NCBI GenBank assembly: GCA_031772625.1
Contig: CM062805.1
Span: 803,053,592-803,117,591 of the forward strand
Direction: 5' to 3'
From: Pinus tabuliformis
Lineage: Eukaryota > Streptophyta > Pinopsida > Pinales > Pinaceae
DNA: 64,000 nt
Positions 22,055 to 34,210 of the stretch are shown here, piece by piece. The position numbers and the translations under genes are program-made. Under the pieces are notes generated by a model. That model was not told where the DNA came from, did not search any database, and saw nothing but the letters and a program-made list of their open reading frames with translations. Numbering within the stretch: the first letter of the stretch is position 1; each line of letters starts with the position of its first letter.

Positions 22055-23865
22055 CTGGCTCGTGAAGAAACAGGACACGACTTCAAGGGTGATTGGACAG
22101 GTCATCAAAAGAAAAACTGGTTGTTGTCTTTTGTTAATCATTGTTCATTTCTTTTCTTTTATTTATTTACAGAACAAGTTAAGTTACTGATTGTTAGCTT
22201 AGGTAACCAACAACTGTTTAGTTAATTTATTGTTTAAAGAAACAGGTAACAGTTATAGAATTTAGTTTCTAGACGGTTATATTCAGTGTAGCTAAAAATG
22301 AAAAACACAAATGTAAGAGGGACTTTTTTGGTTCACCTCAGAACGAGTAAAGAAGATATAGCAAGACAGTATTCAAGCAGTATTAAAAACACCCTCTGTA
22401 ACTGAAGCATTGTTTCCTTTTCTGAATATAAACTACTGTTCATTACTTTTCCGTATTGTACATCTGAGTATTACAAGCATTTGTTATTTTGAAAACGAAT
22501 TAAGATAGAACGAAATTCACATACTGTAACTAGGAATACTGAAGCGTTACAGGCATCAAGCCGAAACCATAAGTTACATTATCAGGACTAACACACAGCA
22601 AGGTAGCGTAAGGCGGACAAACAGCATATGCATATAAGTATTGCGAGGATAAAGGAATGAAACAGGCATCGTATTAAGCCAAGTTGCGGCCATAACCGAA
22701 CAGAACCCGCAAGCAAATGCAAAGAGTCACACGGCCATTTGCAAATCAAACACAACGACTATTAAAAGAGGTAACAGTTCCAGACCCATTGATTTCATTA
22801 ATATAACATTTCATAAGTCTTCATAAACCACAGTTCGACAAATAACAATAGAGTTATATATCAAAACCGGCACCGCCGTAATAGCATAAGTCTAAGACCT
22901 TGTTGCATGGAGGTCATATAATGACACAGAGGAACGAAACCCTGAAGATGTAAATGCCAGCAAAGGGGCACGACTACCCTACAAAATCTAACCAACAGAA
23001 ACCTACGGCAAATTCCATATTGTATAACCTATAGAAACGCTGGAATAAGAGCAGACCCTACCCGGTCACAAGGGTACCAGAGATTGGAGAAAGTTGAAGA
23101 CTGCAAGTTTGAAACCCTCGCGAGCAGAGCTCCCAACCAACCTGCACAGAACCACCATATGAGTTAATGCGTTTCCATAACCAGAACAAATATCAGAAGG
23201 AGATAAGTAAAGACAGTAAGGTGCGAGAGGAAGAGAATAGTGGACTTACCAAAGGGTCGACGGAGACTGCCGAGCCATAAACCAATACCACAAGCTGAAA
23301 GGCACAAAAACCCTGTAAGCATCGACAACAGGTGACAGAGGATGATAAAACATAGCACGAGAGTTTACCTCGAGGCCAGGTTGCGTTCGGAGGAAAGATA
23401 GCCTTGTGGTTGTGAACACCTGCACAAAACCGGAGCTCAGAAATCGGAAACCAAAAGGATTACTTCGCCAAATTCATGAAAATATAAACCCTTACCACAG
23501 ACTTCCGAACCAGACCATTGGAGACAGCAGCTACAGTGAAGGACTCGCATCTCGAACAGGGCCACAATCAGTGACAGAGTGAGGGATATGGTGGGTTAGC
23601 GCACAGAGAGCAGCGCCATAACAACACGGAGCAGGTAACAGTAGGGAGACAGAGTGTAAATGAGTCGAGAATAACCCTTAAGGGTTTAACAAAGGCGGGA
23701 AGCCTTTTCGACGGAGGGAACCGGTGACCAAACCCATTAACCGGCAGATAGGTTTGTAAATGCGCCTCGATATTGGGGGCAGATATTTGTCCGCGCCCAA
23801 GTGTGACCACGTGGGACTGAGGTGAGTCACGTGGCTGTGACCACGTCACCAGGGCTGGGCCATCA
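22012..23865 (+). repeat. 3' LTR of the chromovirus
   Basis: 1854 bp, collinear with the 5' LTR. The gag-pol stop codon (22052-22054) lies inside it. The sequence just upstream (CCACCCCGGGAGCC) is not a clear polypurine tract. It ends GGGCCATCA before the AATAC duplication. Confidence 0.97.
23801..23850. promoter_or_regulatory. Cluster of three ACGT-core (G-box/ABRE-like) motifs
   Basis: GACCACGTGGG, GAGTCACGTGGC and GACCACGTCACC lie within ~50 bases near the LTR 3' end. The same cluster is at 17309-17358 in the other LTR. ACGT cores are binding sites of plant bZIP and bHLH factors. Any role in expression is inferred. Confidence 0.5.
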
Positions 23866-24226
23866 AATACTCATAGGTATGACAGATTGCAGAGCCCTGG
23901 AGGAGAGGCTTGCACAACTGGTTGAGCTTGAGGAAGAGATATTTCTAGCTAGATTTCATCAACAGGTCCAGAAACAGTGTGAAAAGGCATATCATGATCG
24001 ACATATTAAGTTGTGCACCTTTAGGGTAAACGACTTGGTTTTCTTATATGGGAACAAGTTTGATAAATTTCTAGGGAAATTTTGAATGCACTGGCTAGGG
24101 CCTTATGTCATTAAAAAAATTACCAATGGAGGAGTGGTATAGCTGGTCAAGTTGAATGGAGATGCCTTCCCAGAAAAGGTGAATGGTAGTCACTTGAAGC
24201 CATACACCAGCGGTCCGGCCATGTGA
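23866..24226 (+). pseudogene. Tat-A integrase C-terminal part
   Basis: This continues the integrase cut at 15519. It reads MTDCRALEERLAQLVELEEE, then KAYHDRHIKLCTFRVNDLVF and MHWLGPYVIKKI, and ends HLKPYTSGPAM before a TAG at 24226-24228. This is the DNA-binding C-terminal end of gypsy integrase. A TGA at 24083 and one more stop break it. The AATAC duplication at its start joins cleanly to the other half. Confidence 0.85.
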
Positions 24227-24586
24227 CTAGATGAAGGTAACACGGTCTTAGTGCTCCAAGCAGTTGAAAGGAAGCATGAGACTATAAAATACACTACCCA
24301 GGTTGGGGAGTTGCGTGATTGGAAGATTGTGTGAAGCAAGGAAGTATCACAGGGTTTGCGGCAACGCGAAGGGGGCTGTGTTACCCAGGGAGAAATCGTG
24401 CAGGTCGGCCGAAAAGTGACCTTTAAAGTCACTATTCATGTTTTGACAGTTGAAATGTGGCCAAATGGAGTGCGCGACTAGCATTTAAGATGAAATTTAT
24501 GGCTCTGATTCTTGAAAATATGCTGCCAATTCGACATTAATGAACTGAATTTGGAGGGAATGGTCGGATTTGAATTCAAAATTCCC
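24227..24586 (+). other. Spacer after Tat-A integrase
   Basis: No domain recognised. A purine run followed by TG (CGAAGGGGGC then TGTGTTACCC at 24369-24388) looks like a polypurine tract with an LTR start. I cannot match the following sequence to the LTR at 5989-7006. Confidence 0.4.
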
Positions 24587-24593
24587 TATAAAT
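24587..24593 (+). promoter_or_regulatory. TATA box upstream of the accessory ORF
   Basis: TATAAAT lies 129 bases before the ATG at 24722, with no ATG-initiated domain in between. It could be the ORF's own promoter or the TATA box of a decayed LTR. Confidence 0.4.
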
Positions 24594-24721
24594 TACAAGT
24601 GGTTGTCCAGTGAAAAACACTTGGCATTTTGTGAATTGAGTTGTTGAGATTTTAGGCACTCATGAATTGAGAATTCTTTGAAGCTTTGAAGGAGACTCCA
24701 ACATTTGCAAACTTACCCTAG

Positions 24722-27700
24722 ATGTCGCGAGTACTGTTGGAGAGCATTATGTCGGCACTCGCAGAAACTATAAATACCAAAGAAATAGTAGAAGAGCCAG
24801 TGCCGAAAGTTGAAATGGAGGCCAAAGTAGCTGCTCCAGAGGTCTCTGAGGTGCTTGCTGAAGTCCCTAAATCACGGAGATCACCGAGACTGAAGCCAAC
24901 CCCACCAAAGAAACCATGAAGGATAACAAGGGCAAGAAGCCTGCTATATCGGTGCGCACATCACCAAGGAGAAACCCACCAAAACCCACCATGCAGGAGA
25001 AGGGAAAAGCTATAAATTTCGAGTCAGAATAAGAGGAAATCAAGGACATCCCGATGGATGATGAAGATGTGGCTATTGAAGTAGAGGAGGTCGAAGCCCA
25101 GGGTGCAAACCCTATTACTTGGTTGCTAAAGTATGTACCTCCATGCAAGCCTATGACCAAGATATGGACATTGATGCGAGCAAGACTCCCTTGCAAACCC
25201 CTCTCCTACCGGATGAAATTGTTTTCAACGGTCCGTGCTTGGCATGAGTGCCGCCGCTGAAACTTGAAGACTAGGACTTGGCAAACCATGAGAAGTTCCC
25301 ACACCTGGCGATCGAGTAGTTGATGCACTGCATCTTTGATACAAATACAGGAATGACCACATTGGAGCCATGGACATGGCACAAGGGAGTAGAAAAGGCA
25401 GGGTTGCTCAACCTTCTCTGGGTGTGGCACTACAAGTGCACCCAGGTAAGAGTTTTGGTCATCAAGAAGCTGTTGTGCTTGGTGCATGATGGGTGTCAGT
25501 GGCTGGAGGAGCCGATACCCATCACATATATGTTGATTCACTAGATAACATGACTGCCATATACAGGAGAGAATTTGGCCATGATCTTTAGAAAAAAGGT
25601 GGTGAACAGGGTCTCGCAGATTCAATGAAAGAAAAAATTAAATTGGTGAAAAATCCGCATAGATACACTATATCCAACATCTGTGACCCCACTGTGAAGG
25701 TAGCCACACACATATTAGCAGGGAAGGTGATGAGGAAGTGTCACACTGATGAGGTGCCAACACAAGTCATCGCGCTCGCAGCATAGTGCGTTGAAAGAGT
25801 CCAATTCAACTGGTCAGACTACCTTCGTAGAGAGTTCCTAGTGAACTGTTGTGAAGAAAATGAGCTCAGCAAGACATTCCAATATGCGTGGCTCTTGATG
25901 TCAATTGTGGTAGTAGCATGGGAGTTTCCAGAGGATAGCCAATTCCCTTTAGTCATGCTAGACCTCCCAGAACAACGAAGTATGCTTCGCTATGGGGGAC
26001 CAAGGACACGCAGTGAGTCAGGGACAACAAGATCTTTTGGATATTGATGGAGATGAACATTCGGATGGCCATAAATCATAAGCCATGATTTTCGCCTGTG
26101 GTGTACGCCAACTTGCAGGGCTACGCCGAGTTCAAAGAAAAATTCCATCGAGTATCCATCAAGGTGCGAAAGGACCCTGCGCAGAAATGGTACGACTTGT
26201 CATACCTGGCAACAGATGATGACATTGATGTGGTGCTTGATCAATGGCCAACAGAGTGGTGCTCTACAATAGATTTGGCAGTTGGAGGAAGCAAGTCTAC
26301 CACACAGAAAAAAAAGGAGAAGGCCAAGCTTAAGATGAAACAACTGACTAAAAAGAGGGAGAAGGAGGCTGCTGATAAGGCTCAAGCAGAGCATGAGGCC
26401 ATGAAACAGACAAGGAAGCAGACAAGTGGGATAGGTTGGGGCTCTAAAAAAGGCGCGAGGCTTCCTTCACCTGAGATCGAGGAAGAAACAGATGAACAAC
26501 ATGGCGTGGACTCTCAGGAGTCATCCCCCATGTCAGGCGCCCAAGAGAGCTAGAGAAAGGAGGGTCTAGGAAGAAATCAAAGGTAACCAAGACCTCACTG
26601 GAACCCATCAAATTAATAGAGGGAGATTTACATGATATCGGTGACAGAGTGAAGAATGTCACCGCGGAGGCCCTACAACAGTTTGAATAGCAACAACATA
26701 TCATCTTAGGGGCCATCCAAACAGGGTTGCAGGAGTTGTAGACCCGTGCGTCATAGACTGGCATGGTGTCTACCACCCTCGCTATTGGCACTTCAGAGGC
26801 TACTGACATGTTGCGTGCGAAGGCCTCCAGTGCAATAGTGTTATCTAATGGAGTACTGACCATCGAGAATGAGGTTGATAGGCCCATTTTCATTGCCCTA
26901 AAAGGAGTTGGGTTGAACCTAGTAGCACTCCCACGTGAAGCACTCCACCTCTTGTAGGATGGAGTAATTGCAAAACTGAGGGCCCATGAGTACCATCCCC
27001 TCTAGGTGATCAATGAATAATAGATCAATAATGAGAAGATGTTCCTACATAGAAATTCTTCCATTGCCACTGAGACAAAGATGACCAATCAGAGAAAGCA
27101 CATTTTGCAGGTCATTTAGGAGGCATGCATAATGGTCCCAAAGTTTGCTATTCTGGAGTAGGAGCTAGTCGAGGTACGCATCCGCAAGTTAGACACAGGG
27201 GTGTGTGACACTTGGACTAAGATGGCACAGGTTCAGTTGGAGTTGAACCAACAAATTACAAAGTTACAGTTGAGGGCCTAGACTTCAACTCTGCCAAAAG
27301 TGAAGGAATAACGGGTGACCATTGTCGCAGAAGCAGTAGCAGCGGTGGACAGTGCAGTAGCAGACTACATGCAATTGTTTGAATAGTCGTTTGAGGTCCT
27401 GATTGGCTTGCAGGAGGACCCCAATGTACAGAGGCTAGAGATGGAAGCGCACGAGCTACAACAGTGCTACGATGAAGTTAAGGGCACAGCGTGAATCGTC
27501 ACGCTGACACAGAAGCTAGCCAAGCTGCAGGACGCCAAGCAGCTGAAGGAATAGGTGGACACACCGCTACACAAGGAAGCAGTACTCGAGGTGAGACTAA
27601 AGCCTTGGCTAGTCTATGAGGCTTATGCAGTGACAGGGAATATCAAAGGCAAGCTTGTGACTCTGCAGGCAATGCAACAAAAGCTTCAGGCTGACAGCGC

Positions 27701-27827
27701 AGGAGCAGTGACTGAGAAGACAATGGAAGACATGAAGAAGGTGGCAGCTCAGTGCATGACCAAGGTTGCGGTCATATGGGTCGAGCTGGAAGGACTTCCT
27801 ACAAAGATCTTCGTGCCTACTGAGTGA
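24722..27827 (+). pseudogene. Accessory ORF downstream of Tat-A integrase, broken, function unknown
   Basis: Open pieces in the sense direction (24722-24919, 25054-25260, 25320-25544, 25841-26047, 26098-26553, 26763-26957, 27555-27827) appear to be one decayed protein of roughly 1000 residues. The start is Pro/Lys-rich (SRRSPRLKPTPPKK). The middle looks globular with aromatic and hydrophobic blocks (TFQYAWLLMSIVVVAWEFP, YAEFKEKFHRVSIKVRKD). A highly charged coiled-coil-like stretch follows (KKKEKAKLKMKQLTKKREKE, ~26315). The end is helix-rich. I do not recognise a named family with certainty; the middle reminds me of 'putative plant transposon protein' domains found next to Tat-like elements. 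It lies between integrase and an LTR-like unit. Confidence 0.5.
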
Positions 27828-28051
27828 CTCGAGGGTGAGTCACGATGTTTGTGTTGGGGGCATCTTGGGAACGAGATCCCCAAAGAGCATTTTTAGATTT
27901 AAGTCAAATTTTGTAATAAATTGTAAAGACTTTGGATTTTGTGGTCACAGAGCGCGAGGTGTCATAAGTCAAAAAGGGTTGTCCGCCCTTAGTTTTTTAA
28001 AGTAAAGTTGGCTGTAAGAGATATACCCATGGTTCCCGGACCATGGGATTG

Positions 28052-28059
28052 TATAAAAG
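28052..28059 (+). promoter_or_regulatory. TATA box in the LTR-like unit
   Basis: TATAAAAG is a consensus plant TATA box. It follows a palindrome (CCCATGG, 8-base loop, CCATGGG) at about 28027-28048. Confidence 0.55.
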
Positions 28060-28266
28060 GAGCTAAGCTCTAATTAGTTAGAGCAAATAACCTTGTAAGA
28101 GAGTTATAGCTCTGAAATAAGAAGTTTAAGTTTCGAGTTGTAGCGTAGGTAGAGGCTCTGCAACTGATTGTGTAGAGGCCTATGGTGGAAGTCCGCAACT
28201 AAGTGCGCAGACCCCTACAACTGTGTGTGTAGGGAGAATAGAGTCTTTAATCAGTTGGAAGGTATC

Positions 28267-28272
28267 AATAAA
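28267..28272 (+). promoter_or_regulatory. Polyadenylation signal in the LTR-like unit
   Basis: AATAAA, 215 bases after the TATA box. Confidence 0.4.
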
Positions 28273-30104
28273 GATAAGTATTCTGCAATTTTTGTGTCTT
28301 TGTTCCGATTAATACATCTTATCATTTTATGTATGAATTTCCTTTATAATGCTTAAGTGATGCATGAATGTGTATGATTATTTTGGATAACTAAACGCAT
28401 ATAAGAATATTTGTTTACGTGGCATTAACTATGAGTATAGTAAGACACTTGGACTAGTTTTAGAATTTGCACGGTATGCTTCCATAGCAACACGAAAGTA
28501 CCTAAGCCGCAGGTTAGGGTTGCACAAAGGGCAATCATACCCTTTCATGGAGGTATTGAAGGACAAAATAGAGGGCTCGTCTGGCAAGTCCTAGAGCGAA
28601 GTGATGTGCATGAAGGAAGGAATAAAGGGAATAAAACGACATCATGACCATCTCAAGGTGCTGAAACTTGCTTCTAGCCATGGTAAATTTTAGGGGTGAA
28701 TTATAGCCAAAGGCGAAATTTGAGGGTTTTTACATTTTAATAGGGTGGATTTTATTAAAAACCTTTTTCATACAATTATCCCCAATTTTATTTAAAAAAT
28801 AATTAATTTTTTGATTTTAGCCCAAAATAGAAAAAATGGGCAAATAAACTAATCGAACCTTCATTTGGCCCGATTTGCTGGTTTTGGAAATCGTATTCCC
28901 TTAAAATCACCAAATTTTGATATTTTCCCCTGGTTTGGGAGATTAAAATGATTTAATCCAGGCGCAATTTTTTTTAATACCATGGGCCAATACCACATGC
29001 CCAAAACCATCTCTCATTTCACAATCAAAATATTTATAAATATTTTATTCGAATTTAATTTTATAACTTTTTTTAATTAAATCTAAAAGAAAAAATATTA
29101 TAATTACTTTTAAGATATATCTAAATCCCTTATCACATTCAAATATATGAGATATAAATAATAGCTATAAATTAAGATCCATTTTACCATATAAGTTAGT
29201 CTAATAATTTTGTGACCATATTTAAACTTTATTAATAAGCACATAAAAAATTAATACTTATAATATAACAATTTTTTTAAACATGGATATTCACCTCCAC
29301 TTTACCATGGACATTATTAAGTTGTGAACATGTTTTTTTACAATACCATGGGCCAATACCATGACTTATCAATACCGCATGCCCAAAAACCATCTCTCAT
29401 TTTACAATCAAAATATTTTATAGTTTTTTTTTTTTTTAATGTTATTATATTTTTGGTGTGGAAAAGATTTTGTAATGTCATGTTATGTTATCTAAACATT
29501 ATGACTTAATCAAATTAAAAAAAAAAATGATTAGTTAATTAATTAAAAATTAAAATATTTTGACTCAATGAAACTACATAAAAATAGAAATTACATTAAA
29601 AAAATAAAATTAATAATTGTGATAATTATTAATTAAACAAACCTAGATCCATTTTAACTTTGGATCTATCTAGAGATTTGATAATTAATAACCTTACATT
29701 AAAATGAAAAGTCTACGTTATTATTTTATGTAAAAAATTTAGGTTATTATTTTTTTTAATCAATTTTTGTTTAGTAAAAGTAAATTTGAAATAAAAATAA
29801 AAATAACTCTATGTAAAAATGAAAATTCTACATTATTATTTTTTTACTATATCAAGAGATATTGTTTTGTCCATTAATGGTTTTTGAGCTCAAGGTTTAT
29901 ATGAACCCATGGTATTCATGTGGAATATAGTCTATTTAAAGGGGGGAATTATGCCATCCTAAATCCATCTTCTCATTCTCCCTCTTTCTCTCTCTTTCCC
30001 TCAGTTTTTATTCACATTTAGCATTATCTTTAACTGTCGATCTCTCAAGCTAGAGAGGGATGGATCTTGACTCGTGTATATCTAAAGAGAGGTATGCTAT
30101 GAAT

Positions 30105-30216
30105 TCTTAAAGTAGTATACTTGGATTTGCAAGATGTAAGATTTTTTTTACATAGGGATATCTTAAAGTAGTATACTTGGATTTGCAAAATGTAATATTT
30201 TTTTTACATAGGGATA
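30105..30216 (+). repeat. 56-bp tandem duplication
   Basis: Two near-identical 56-base units (TCTTAAAGTAGTATACTTGG...) lie head to tail. A third, more diverged copy is at about 30823-30878. Confidence 0.85.
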
Positions 30217-30650
30217 TCATTTACTTTTGATTATGGTCTTGCCTATTAAGTGTCCATATTCTAGTTTTGATGAGTTTTGATTAGGGTTTTGATCAGGTGC
30301 AACGTCTATGACCATTTCCTATTAAGTGTCTATATTCTAGTTTTGATCAGGTGCAACATCTATGACCCTTTCCTATTAAGTTTCTATATTCTATCTTTGA
30401 TCAAGTGAAGCATCTATGACCCTTTTCTATTAAGTGCCCATATTCTAGCTATCATTTGGGAGGTTTTTTCTTATTGCATCCAAGGATGTTGTCTTGTTCT
30501 GTGAAGTTACCATTGGTTTTTGAGCTCTAGGTTTATGAGAACCCATGGTATTTCCCATGATATTCATGTCGAATATAGTCTTTTTAAAAGGGGAATTAAA
30601 CTAGCCAAGATCCATCTTCTCCCTCTTCCTCTGGGTATCCCTCGAAACCC

Positions 30651-30790
30651 TCGGTTTTGATTCTCATTTCCCACTCACTAGGTTTGTTCCCATTCACCTT
30701 AACTAAGGATGGATCTAGGTTCGGTTTTGATTCTCATTTCCCACTCACTAGGTTTGTTCCCATTCACCTTAACTAAGGATGGATCTAGGT
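30651..30790 (+). repeat. Perfect 70-bp tandem duplication
   Basis: The unit TCGGTTTTGATTCTC...GATCTAGGT at 30651-30720 is repeated without a mismatch at 30721-30790, so the duplication is recent or an assembly effect. Confidence 0.95.
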
Positions 30791-31480
30791 TGGTGTGTAT
30801 CAAAAGAGAGGTATATTGTGAATTCTTAAAGTAGTATACTCTGATTTGCAAAATTTAAGGTTTTTTATATAGGGATATGGTTTACTTTTGATTACGGTTT
30901 TGATGATGTGAAGCATCTATGACCCTTGCCTATTAAGTGCCCATATTCTACATATCAATTGGTAGGTTTGCATAGGTTGATCATGACTGTGAAACCCTAA
31001 TCCAAAACAATGACATCTATCCACTTAATTAATATTTTTTCTTTCATTTTAAATTAAAATAAAAATCAATAATATGAAAAATATCAATTATGGGCTGAAA
31101 AAAGCTAGAAGCACTAGTAGTTGTTGGGAGATTTCAGGTTTTAGAAAAATATTTTTTTTGTTGCTTTATATTTTATAGTTTGTGTATAGTAAGATATGGT
31201 ATATTAACGACTTAATCACTTTCTATATTAATGGTTAATTTTCTTAAAACATTTAAATTATAATTAATTAACTTGATATAAAAATTATTGATGAGACAAT
31301 ATTATATAAAGGGAAAGTGATTTGATAATTATAATTACAAGTTGTCCAAATTTGTGAGTGAATGATTATCTTCACTTTCAATTTCTGAATTGAGATATAA
31401 TTAAATTTGTAATGGTTTATTTATATAATCATCACTCAAACATGATAATTTTCCACAAGGAGGTCACTCACAAAACGTAA

Positions 31481-31588
<108 letters not shown>

Positions 31589-32720
31589 TAATTCCAAAAC
31601 TGAAAAGGTCATTTCAAGTTACAAGGATTTGTCTAATATATATACCCCTCTCTCTCTCTCTAAATATATATATATATATATATGAAAATTAACCATCATG
31701 CAATATAATATTATGTTGACTCTGTTAAATTAAAACATAAATTATTATTTTAATGTGATAAATATAATTATTATTTTATATGTGTCCTTAGAGGTATCCT
31801 AAAGTGTTGTTAGATCCTAGCTAGTTCATTTTTTATCATGTTAAGGAAACAATCATAGTACCTAAGGTGACCATGTATATTCATTTTAAAATTTAAATAT
31901 TTTGTAATAATTTTTGTCAATATAGACAATTTTAAAACTAAAATTCACTAAGCAAAATCATAACAAAACTTATCTACTAATCTCTCTCAAAACTACATCT
32001 CTCCCTAGACTTTTGTAATCGATATACATTTAAAAAATAAATATTCAAAACTAAAAACTGAATCTCTCAGTTTCAAATGTTATATAAAATCTTTTTTATT
32101 AGTACATAGTTAAAAACTAAATATGTGAGAGTTCTAATGTCTACCTTTGTTCTAAGTGAGAGTTCTAATGTCTACCTTTGTTACTGCTAGGCTGAGGAAA
32201 CATCTTCCCTCACTATCTCTAACCATTGTTCCTCCCATGGATTATTAATTTGTTTTTTCACAATTTTTCCCTTGTATTTCCTCTCAATTTGTTCATTTTC
32301 ACCTTTTTTATTTTTTTCATTTATCTTCTTCATGTCAATTTTCTAAGGACTTATTGTGGCTTATTTCCCACTCCTCTCTCATATATTTATATTCCAATAC
32401 ATGAGAAATATATTTATATTCCATATGAGTAATATACATATTTCAGTCCTTGAGGGATTGCTTAGAAAACAAGATTCATAGTCATTACAAGAAATACTCA
32501 TTATGAGTCCAACACATTGTCACATGTAGGATTTCTCCCTACCACCTGCGCTAAACCTAATTGACTTTCCATGAGAAATATCTTTATATTCAATATAAGG
32601 AATATACTTATAAGGAATATACCTGTTTTGGTTCTTGATGGATTGATTAGCAAGGCTTCAAGTCATTACAAGAAATACTCATTATGAACTTTGTTAGCCC
32701 TTTACAAAGCCTTTATTATT

Positions 32721-32860
32721 CAGTGAAATATTTGCCAAGATCTTACAAGATTTTATAATCCAATGAAATATTCGCCAAGATCTTACAAGATTTTATAATC
32801 TAATGAAATATTCACCATGATTTTACAAGATAATATCATTTGGTGAGAAATTCACCAAAA
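32721..32860 (+). repeat. 40-bp tandem repeat, ~3.5 units
   Basis: Units of exactly 40 bases begin at 32721, 32761 and 32801, each a variant of GTGAAATATTTGCCAAGATC. The first two differ at few positions. The partial fourth unit forms a palindrome, TTGGTGA-GAAAT-TCACCAA. Confidence 0.9.
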
Positions 32861-33154
32861 ACATTATATATACATATTATATTATTCATAAAATCACCTT
32901 CCATTTTTCCTATGTATCATGGGGATTTGCCCATTTATTATATATATAAATTTAGGGGGGTTCTTAAAATTTTCCCTACTTCTAGCATCCCCCCATATTG
33001 TGTCGGGTCAGACTTGAGTCCGAGCTCAATGGGTTGAAGCCAAAAGGGCCAGTAATGTAGGAATTTGTTTAGCTAATTAACACTAAACATGGGTCAGGCC
33101 CCGTCAAGCCCAACAGTTACATTAAAAGTTCATGATTTTTTGTTATACAACTAA

Positions 33155-33359
33155 ATGTTAGATTTTGAAAACTCCCATAATTTGATGCCAAAGGTAATCA
33201 TGGATCAACTTCAGTTATATGTCCCCCAATCCTATCACGATCTATTTACTTTTGATTCCAAGAAAGTACCATGTCTTGGACATATAAAGGACCCAGTGGT
33301 CACTTTAGCTAAAATCCATTTTAAGAGTGTGGTATTAGAGATTCTAGTTACTTATATTC
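33155..33359 (+). pseudogene. Orphan Tat-type protease fragment
   Basis: The reading DFENSHNLMPKVIMDQLQL, then YHDLFTFDSKKVPCLGHI and VVTLAKIHFKSVVLEILV, follows the active-site and flap regions of Tat protease. The D-S-G active-site triplet is degraded to D-F-E. It is on the plus strand and is cut off where the Tat-B LTR begins at 33360. The rest of its element is not recognisable to the left or beyond 63053. Confidence 0.65.
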
Positions 33360-34210
33360 TATTGAAGCCTCAAAAATCATTGCTTACAACATGGGGGAAA
33401 ACCACTTGGTCTGGAGCTTGGTTGGCAGCTCCTTTTCCGTTTTGTGTAGTGGCTCCGAATGGGGATAATGGGACCAGTTTCCAAATATAAATTATTATAG
33501 TGCTGATGGGGTGATATATGATAGTTCAGAGGAATGTTTAAGCTAAATGTAATCTAATCTTAACTAATAATCACATGCATATATCCTAATTTAAACACTA
33601 TCTATTTATGACCATAGCAGGGAATAAAATTGAAATATGTGATCTACAATAATGTCCTAGAGCAATTGGTAATAAAGATCATTCAACTGCAATAAGGAAT
33701 TAAATTGTTTTAACAATAATCGTTTCAAATAAATAGTTAGCCGAAACGATTGTGAAAGATATATCACATAAGAAATTATTCATATATTCAACATGAAATT
33801 TAGGCCATCAACATACAAAAGTGCAATAATGCTAACCAAGATTTAAACTTTCATACATAAACAATTTGAAGACAAATTATTGCTTAATACATAAACAAAA
33901 TAAAATCACAAAATAAAAGGACCATTTGTAATAAGTTTTGCTCATGTGTTTCAGCCATATCGACCTAATTCCAATCAATCCAACACCATCTAGGAGTACA
34001 AAAGTGCAATTTCAGAAGAATATGCTAGATAAAATGAAGATAAATCATGTTCCATTCATTTCACCAAAACATCCTCAAAGGGACGGAAGTGCATGTTTTG
34101 AAGATTGTTTCTAATAAAATTTCTGGACCCCTCTCTAAATGCATGAGAGGGGTTTAAATACTAAATTATAAATCCTAAGAATAGATTATTACAAAAATAG
34201 TTGAGGAGGT
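33360..34210 (-). repeat. 3' LTR (terminal part) of Tat-B
   Basis: This sequence is matched by 60478-61330 with ~10% divergence, and the match begins abruptly at 33360, next to an unrelated protease scrap. The duplication does not stop at 34210: it continues through the accessory ORF to about 35925. Either the LTR is several kb long and contains that ORF, or the right copy is the end of another element. Confidence 0.6.

Larger units (their letters stand above)
15520..23865 (+). mobile_element. Complete chromovirus (Ty3/gypsy), nested in Tat-A
   Basis: Two 1854-bp LTRs (15520-17373, 22012-23865) with TG...CA ends are flanked by a perfect 5-bp duplication, AATAC, at 15515-15519 and 23866-23870. 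Reading the LTRs side by side I counted 14 substitutions and no length difference (12 transitions, 2 transversions, about 0.75%). The single gag-pol ORF is open and ends in a chromodomain. The insertion interrupts Tat-A integrase in frame-recognisable sequence, so the two ages are ordered. It looks structurally able to transpose. Confidence 0.97.
5989..24400 (+). mobile_element. Decayed Ty3/gypsy Tat/Ogre-type element ('Tat-A'), split by a chromovirus
   Basis: The order is LTR, primer-binding site TGGCGACTC..., ~1.8 kb UTR, gag pieces, protease, reverse transcriptase, RNase H and integrase. The primer-binding site is the type found in Tat/Ogre elements. Integrase is cut at 15519 and resumes at 23866 after the nested chromovirus. 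Stops and frameshifts occur throughout. RNase H is of the conventional gypsy kind with its Asp and Glu motifs present, and I see no second, archaeal-type RNase H. No 3' LTR matching 5989-7006 was found, so the right end is a guess. Confidence 0.75.
27867..28575 (+). repeat. LTR-like unit of uncertain owner
   Basis: GTGTTGGGGGCATCT at about 27853-27867 resembles a polypurine tract and is followed by TGGGAACG. Inside are TATAAAAG (28052) and AATAAA (28267), 215 bases apart, an order typical of an LTR. It does not match the LTR at 5989-7006, so it either belongs to another element or marks a recombinant. The right limit is a guess. Confidence 0.4.

Noticed and set aside
28577-28610. GGGCTCGTCTGGCAAGTCC as a primer-binding site after the LTR-like unit
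   Set aside because: It contains TGG at a plausible place, but I cannot match it to a tRNA 3' end and the preceding LTR limit is unknown.
32840-32865. Palindrome TTGGTGA-GAAAT-TCACCAA as a transposon terminal repeat
   Set aside because: It is the degenerate last unit of the 40-bp tandem repeat. No matching partner end or target duplication was found.
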